Positions 62,459 through 64,000 of a DNA stretch of 64,000 nt are shown piece after piece. The notes beneath the pieces were generated by a model. That model was given only the letters and a program-made list of their open reading frames with translations, had not been told where the DNA came from and did not search any database. Numbering within the stretch: position 1 is the first letter of the stretch; every line of letters begins with the position of its first letter. This DNA comes from Motiliproteus sp965230735. Lineage in GTDB: Bacteria > Pseudomonadota > Gammaproteobacteria > Pseudomonadales > Balneatricaceae. The stretch covers positions 2,852,001 to 2,916,000 of the forward strand of contig NZ_OZ246016.1 in the NCBI RefSeq assembly GCF_965230735.1. Reading direction: 5' to 3'. The translations under genes were made by a program, and so were the position numbers.

Positions 62459-64000
62459 ATGAGTATTTCATTGAGTGAAATGGTGGAGGGCCTTGAGCCA
62501 TCAAAGACGGTACTATTTTTTGGCGCTGGATCATCATTATCTTCAGGAGCACCAAGTGTAAATAAAATAATAGATGCCGTCTCAAATAAATTTAAAATTG
62601 AAAAGGATGGATTTACACTTAGTGAAATAACAAGCATTGCAGAAGAAAAGCGGTCAAGAAAGGACCTGGTTCATCTTTTAAGGGAGTTGTTCAAAAGCAC
62701 TAATGTCACTGGCTCTCTATTAACTATTCCATTATACAAATGGAAAAATATTTATACCACTAATTACGACACACTTATTGAACAAGCGTATAAAAGAAAA
62801 AATACACCATGCTCTGTCATCTCTTCAAACTATGACTTTACAGAGCAAAAAATCCCAGACTCAATAAAGCTATACAAACTTCACGGGACCATAGACAAGG
62901 ATATTTCTGATGGAACCAACTCAAGAATAATAATAAGTGAAAGCGACTATGATAATACATCAGACTACCGAGAGGCTTTATGGGATGCTTTGAAATTAGA
63001 TCTGTGTGGGTCTAACCTTATTATTATAGGTTACTCTCTTGCTGATCAGCATATAAAAGATATTGTCAACAGAGCAATCTCTATAAACAATAAGTCATTT
63101 GCCCCTTCTTCAATATACTTATTGCTATATACGAAAGATGAAAATAGAGCCCTTTTATTTGAAAAAAGAGGGCTTAAAGTCGCATTTGGCGGAGTTGATG
63201 ATTTCTTTGTAGAACTCCAAAAGAGCAACCTGCCTAATAATATTGCTTATGTAGCAACTGGGGACCCGTTAGATAGCCACCCTGCACTACAGTCGGTAAC
63301 TATTAACGTGGCAGACGAGCTAAGTAATATCAGCAAGAATGTTGCTGCAATGTTCCAAGGATGGCCAGCTACATATTCTGATATAAAGGCCGGTGTTACT
63401 TTTTCCAGAACACTTTGTGGAAAAATTTACTCTATATTCTCTGATAAAACTTGTGCAACTATTCTAGGTGCTAGCGGAACTGGAAAAAGCACACTAGCTC
63501 GACAAGTAATACTAAAACTCAAAGATGATGGATTTCACTGCTGGGAACATAAGTCTAAGCACAAACTTATGTTTGAAGAATGGAGAAGCGTTGCAGCTCA
63601 TTTGAAAGAAAAAGGTGAAACAGGCATATTATTTATTGATGATGCTCACGAGCATATTTATGAAATAAATAGTTTGGTCGATCTGCTATCGTCTGATGAT
63701 TTATCTTGTCTGAAGCTGATTTTCACCTCGTCTAGAAACAACTGGATCCCAAGAATTAAAACATCTAATATTTTTAGTAAAGGAGAAGACTTCTTTTTAA
63801 AGAAACTTGATGAAAGTGAAATTGAAAGTCTACTAACACTGGTTGATACATGTGCTGACCTGCAACCACTAGTCGAAAGTAGCTTTTCAGGTTTCAATAG
63901 AATAGAAAGGAAAAGAAGACTTACCGCTAGGTGTGAGTCTGATACATTTGTCTGTCTGAAAAACATATTTGCATCAGAACAGTTTGATAACATCATTCTT
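62459..64000 (+). CDS. SIR2-STAND NTPase, predicted anti-phage defence protein (runs off right edge)
   Basis: The frame is open from the ATG at 62459 to the last base (514 codons, no stop), so the protein is incomplete. GAGG lies five bases before the ATG. Residues about 15-240 form a SIR2-like domain: FFGAGSS (20-26), YTTNYD (99-104), LHGTID with likely catalytic His142, and IIIGYSLADQHI (about 188-199). A P-loop ATPase follows: Walker A GASGTGKST at 337-345, Walker B ILFIDDAHE at 390-398 and LIFTSSRNNW after it. This is the SIR2-STAND layout of defence proteins such as Avs5, which deplete NAD upon phage sensing. The C-terminal sensor lies outside the window. Base composition is AT-rich, unlike the rest. 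Confidence 0.88.
   Translation, partial: MSISLSEMVEGLEPSKTVLFFGAGSSLSSGAPSVNKIIDAVSNKFKIEKDGFTLSEITSIAEEKRSRKDLVHLLRELFKSTNVTGSLLTIPLYKWKNIYTTNYDTLIEQAYKRKNTPCSVISSNYDFTEQKIPDSIKLYKLHGTIDKDISDGTNSRIIISESDYDNTSDYREALWDALKLDLCGSNLIIIGYSLADQHIKDIVNRAISINNKSFAPSSIYLLLYTKDENRALLFEKRGLKVAFGGVDDFFVELQKSNLPNNIAYVATGDPLDSHPALQSVTINVADELSNISKNVAAMFQGWPATYSDIKAGVTFSRTLCGKIYSIFSDKTCATILGASGTGKSTLARQVILKLKDDGFHCWEHKSKHKLMFEEWRSVAAHLKEKGETGILFIDDAHEHIYEINSLVDLLSSDDLSCLKLIFTSSRNNWIPRIKTSNIFSKGEDFFLKKLDESEIESLLTLVDTCADLQPLVESSFSGFNRIERKRRLTARCESDTFVCLKNIFASEQFDNIIL

Noticed and set aside
62440..62637. Minus-strand frames at the AT-rich edge (also 63046-63228 and 63658-63996)
   Set aside because: All are antisense to the SIR2-STAND gene, whose domain motifs run through the same DNA.

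Overview
The window looks like chromosome of a GC-rich marine-type gammaproteobacterium, of the Oceanospirillales/Pseudomonadales kind. This rests on gene content and order. The run leuC-leuD-leuB-asd-fimV-truA-trpF-accD-folC-dedD-cvpA-purF-metZ is the classic Pseudomonas-type arrangement, here with trpB and trpA inserted between trpF and accD. AcnB, a class III PHA synthase, a FimV/HubP polar protein, PhoX and MiaE are also present. No rRNA, tRNA, CRISPR array, transposase or integrase was seen.

Layout. Positions 1-16874 are a nearly continuous minus-strand block of biosynthesis genes (leucine, aspartate-family, tryptophan, fatty acid, folate, purine and methionine synthesis, plus truA and fimV). 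A divergent LysR gene faces leuC. Positions 18030-20948 form a polyhydroxyalkanoate locus: phaE and phaC on plus, then phaR and a DUF6489 gene on minus. Positions 21122-24393 hold an MFS transporter, aroC and prmB. Positions 24584-29084 hold a phenylalanine/tyrosine degradation cluster (phhA, hpd, a VOC protein, maiA, a fumarylacetoacetase-family gene) with no homogentisate dioxygenase. Then come smrA, folE, a membrane-anchored retropepsin-like protease and phoX behind a recognisable Pho box.

Positions 33416-43711 are a signalling block. Two histidine kinases with similar kinase cores are transcribed divergently. They are followed by a REC-HD protein with altered catalytic residues, a stand-alone REC protein, a PAS-GGDEF(degenerate)-EAL-REC protein and a bacteriohemerythrin. 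Positions 44001-47981 are a beta-alanine/malonate-semialdehyde catabolic pair (mmsA, omega-amino-acid:pyruvate aminotransferase) with a divergent LysR regulator and a strong palindrome between them. A patatin-like protein and miaE follow. Positions 50081-56014 hold an orphan solute-binding protein, a di-heme peroxidase translationally coupled to a DAHL-PAS-GGDEF-EAL protein, and a DUF4405 membrane protein. A 135-bp MITE-like element sits directly upstream of that last gene. acnB, a small EF-hand protein, a small membrane protein and a DsbA-family protein follow.

From about 62.1 kb the base composition drops sharply. The window ends inside an AT-rich plus-strand gene (62459 to the edge, open throughout) that encodes an N-terminal SIR2-like NADase domain followed by a STAND-type P-loop ATPase. 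This is the architecture of known anti-phage proteins such as the Avs5 type. A 16-bp inverted repeat (15/16 matching) lies 80-160 bp upstream of it. This edge is probably the start of a defence or genomic island and is the most interesting part of the window.
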